64,000 nucleotides of DNA from Hermatobates lingyangjiaoensis (taxonomy: Eukaryota; Arthropoda; Insecta; Hemiptera; Hermatobatidae): assembly GCA_026182355.1 (NCBI GenBank), contig JAPFBL010000118.1, positions 988,501-1,052,500 of the forward strand, given 5' to 3'. The position numbers and the translations under genes are program-made. A model generated the notes under the pieces. The model saw only the letters and a program-made list of their open reading frames with translations. It was not told the origin of the DNA and searched no databases. Shown one piece after another: positions 63,730 through 64,000 of the stretch (position 1 is its first letter; every line of letters starts with the position of its first letter).

Positions 63730-64000
63730 CAATGGTCTTCAACCGGAAAGGGTTAATCGGGGGTCGCGAAATGTTTGAAATTGTTTATTTTTAAATCGAA
63801 AATAAAGGACTAAATTAAATAAATAATTTATTTATTATTAATGCGGCACAGCAGTCTTATTAAAGTTACTATTGATCAAATTTATTTTAATTTTCCCTTC
63901 TTTATTTGTTGTTCATTTTTATTTTTGTTCTCACTATAGGGTAGCGAATAAATTTTGGCGTCAAAAATGGGTCGCAATGTAAAAAAGGTTGAAGATCCTT
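63730..64000. mobile_element. hAT-like MITE, cut by window end
   Basis: Starts CAATGGTCTTCAACC and, at the window edge, reaches GGTTGAAGATCCTT, its inverted partner. GGGGTCGCGAAATG and GGGTCGCAATG inside are typical of this kind of hAT MITE. The last one or two bases and the second TSD lie beyond the window. Confidence 0.72.

Overview
This is an AT-rich nuclear segment from an invertebrate animal, with almost no recognisable host coding sequence. It is packed with microsatellites, minisatellites, a tRNA-headed SINE, hAT-like and other DNA-transposon relics, one LINE fragment and, above all, Penelope-like retroelement (PLE) pieces. The species cannot be fixed from the sequence. The SINE tail (CCTAA-type repeats) and a LINE C-terminus with the LLGHG...YL...F...C.C...H...C pattern would suit an arthropod, but other invertebrates are possible.

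Layout. 1-13 kb: PLE family A hairpins (258-516, 1937-2062, 7838-7999), a GIY-YIG fragment (2245-2691), a complete hAT-type MITE with an 8-bp target duplication (3425-4007), about seven SINE copies, an old fold-back element (8745-9272) and a Helitron-like repeat. 13-30 kb: the densest PLE zone, with a 2.3-kb palindrome carrying the same GIY-YIG ORF on both strands (22051-24330), a LINE end (16770-17165), a possible host last exon (25393-25719), and a PLE hairpin that has trapped a lysine-rich, linker-histone-like 3' end (29386-29803). 30-40 kb: mainly minisatellites (65 bp, about 133 bp, about 55 bp and others). 41-50 kb: nested PLE insertions, some splitting older tandem arrays. 50-51.5 kb: a 150-bp satellite. 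52-64 kb: hAT-like relics, two larger PLE remnants on the minus strand (54862-56240; 58140-59300), more hairpins, a SINE and a truncated hAT-like element at the right edge.

How it fits together. At least a dozen divergent PLE families here share one terminal signature: a minimal hammerhead-ribozyme-like core (CUGANGA, short stem II, GAA) followed by a 4-6 nt self-complementary word beginning A and ending U (AGAUCU, AGGCCU, ACGCGU, ACGU, AGCU, AAUU, AUAU, ACAUGU), one non-G base, and a short stem-I partner. That is what a ribozyme acting as a dimer would look like. Most copies are not simple insertions but inverted dimers: two 5'-truncated copies joined head to head with both 3' ends facing outward, four of them inside 12-13 bp direct duplications. 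In family A one arm nearly always keeps a 3'-terminal hairpin and the other stops just before it. These are the observations most worth testing. Alignments here were done by eye; no database search was possible.
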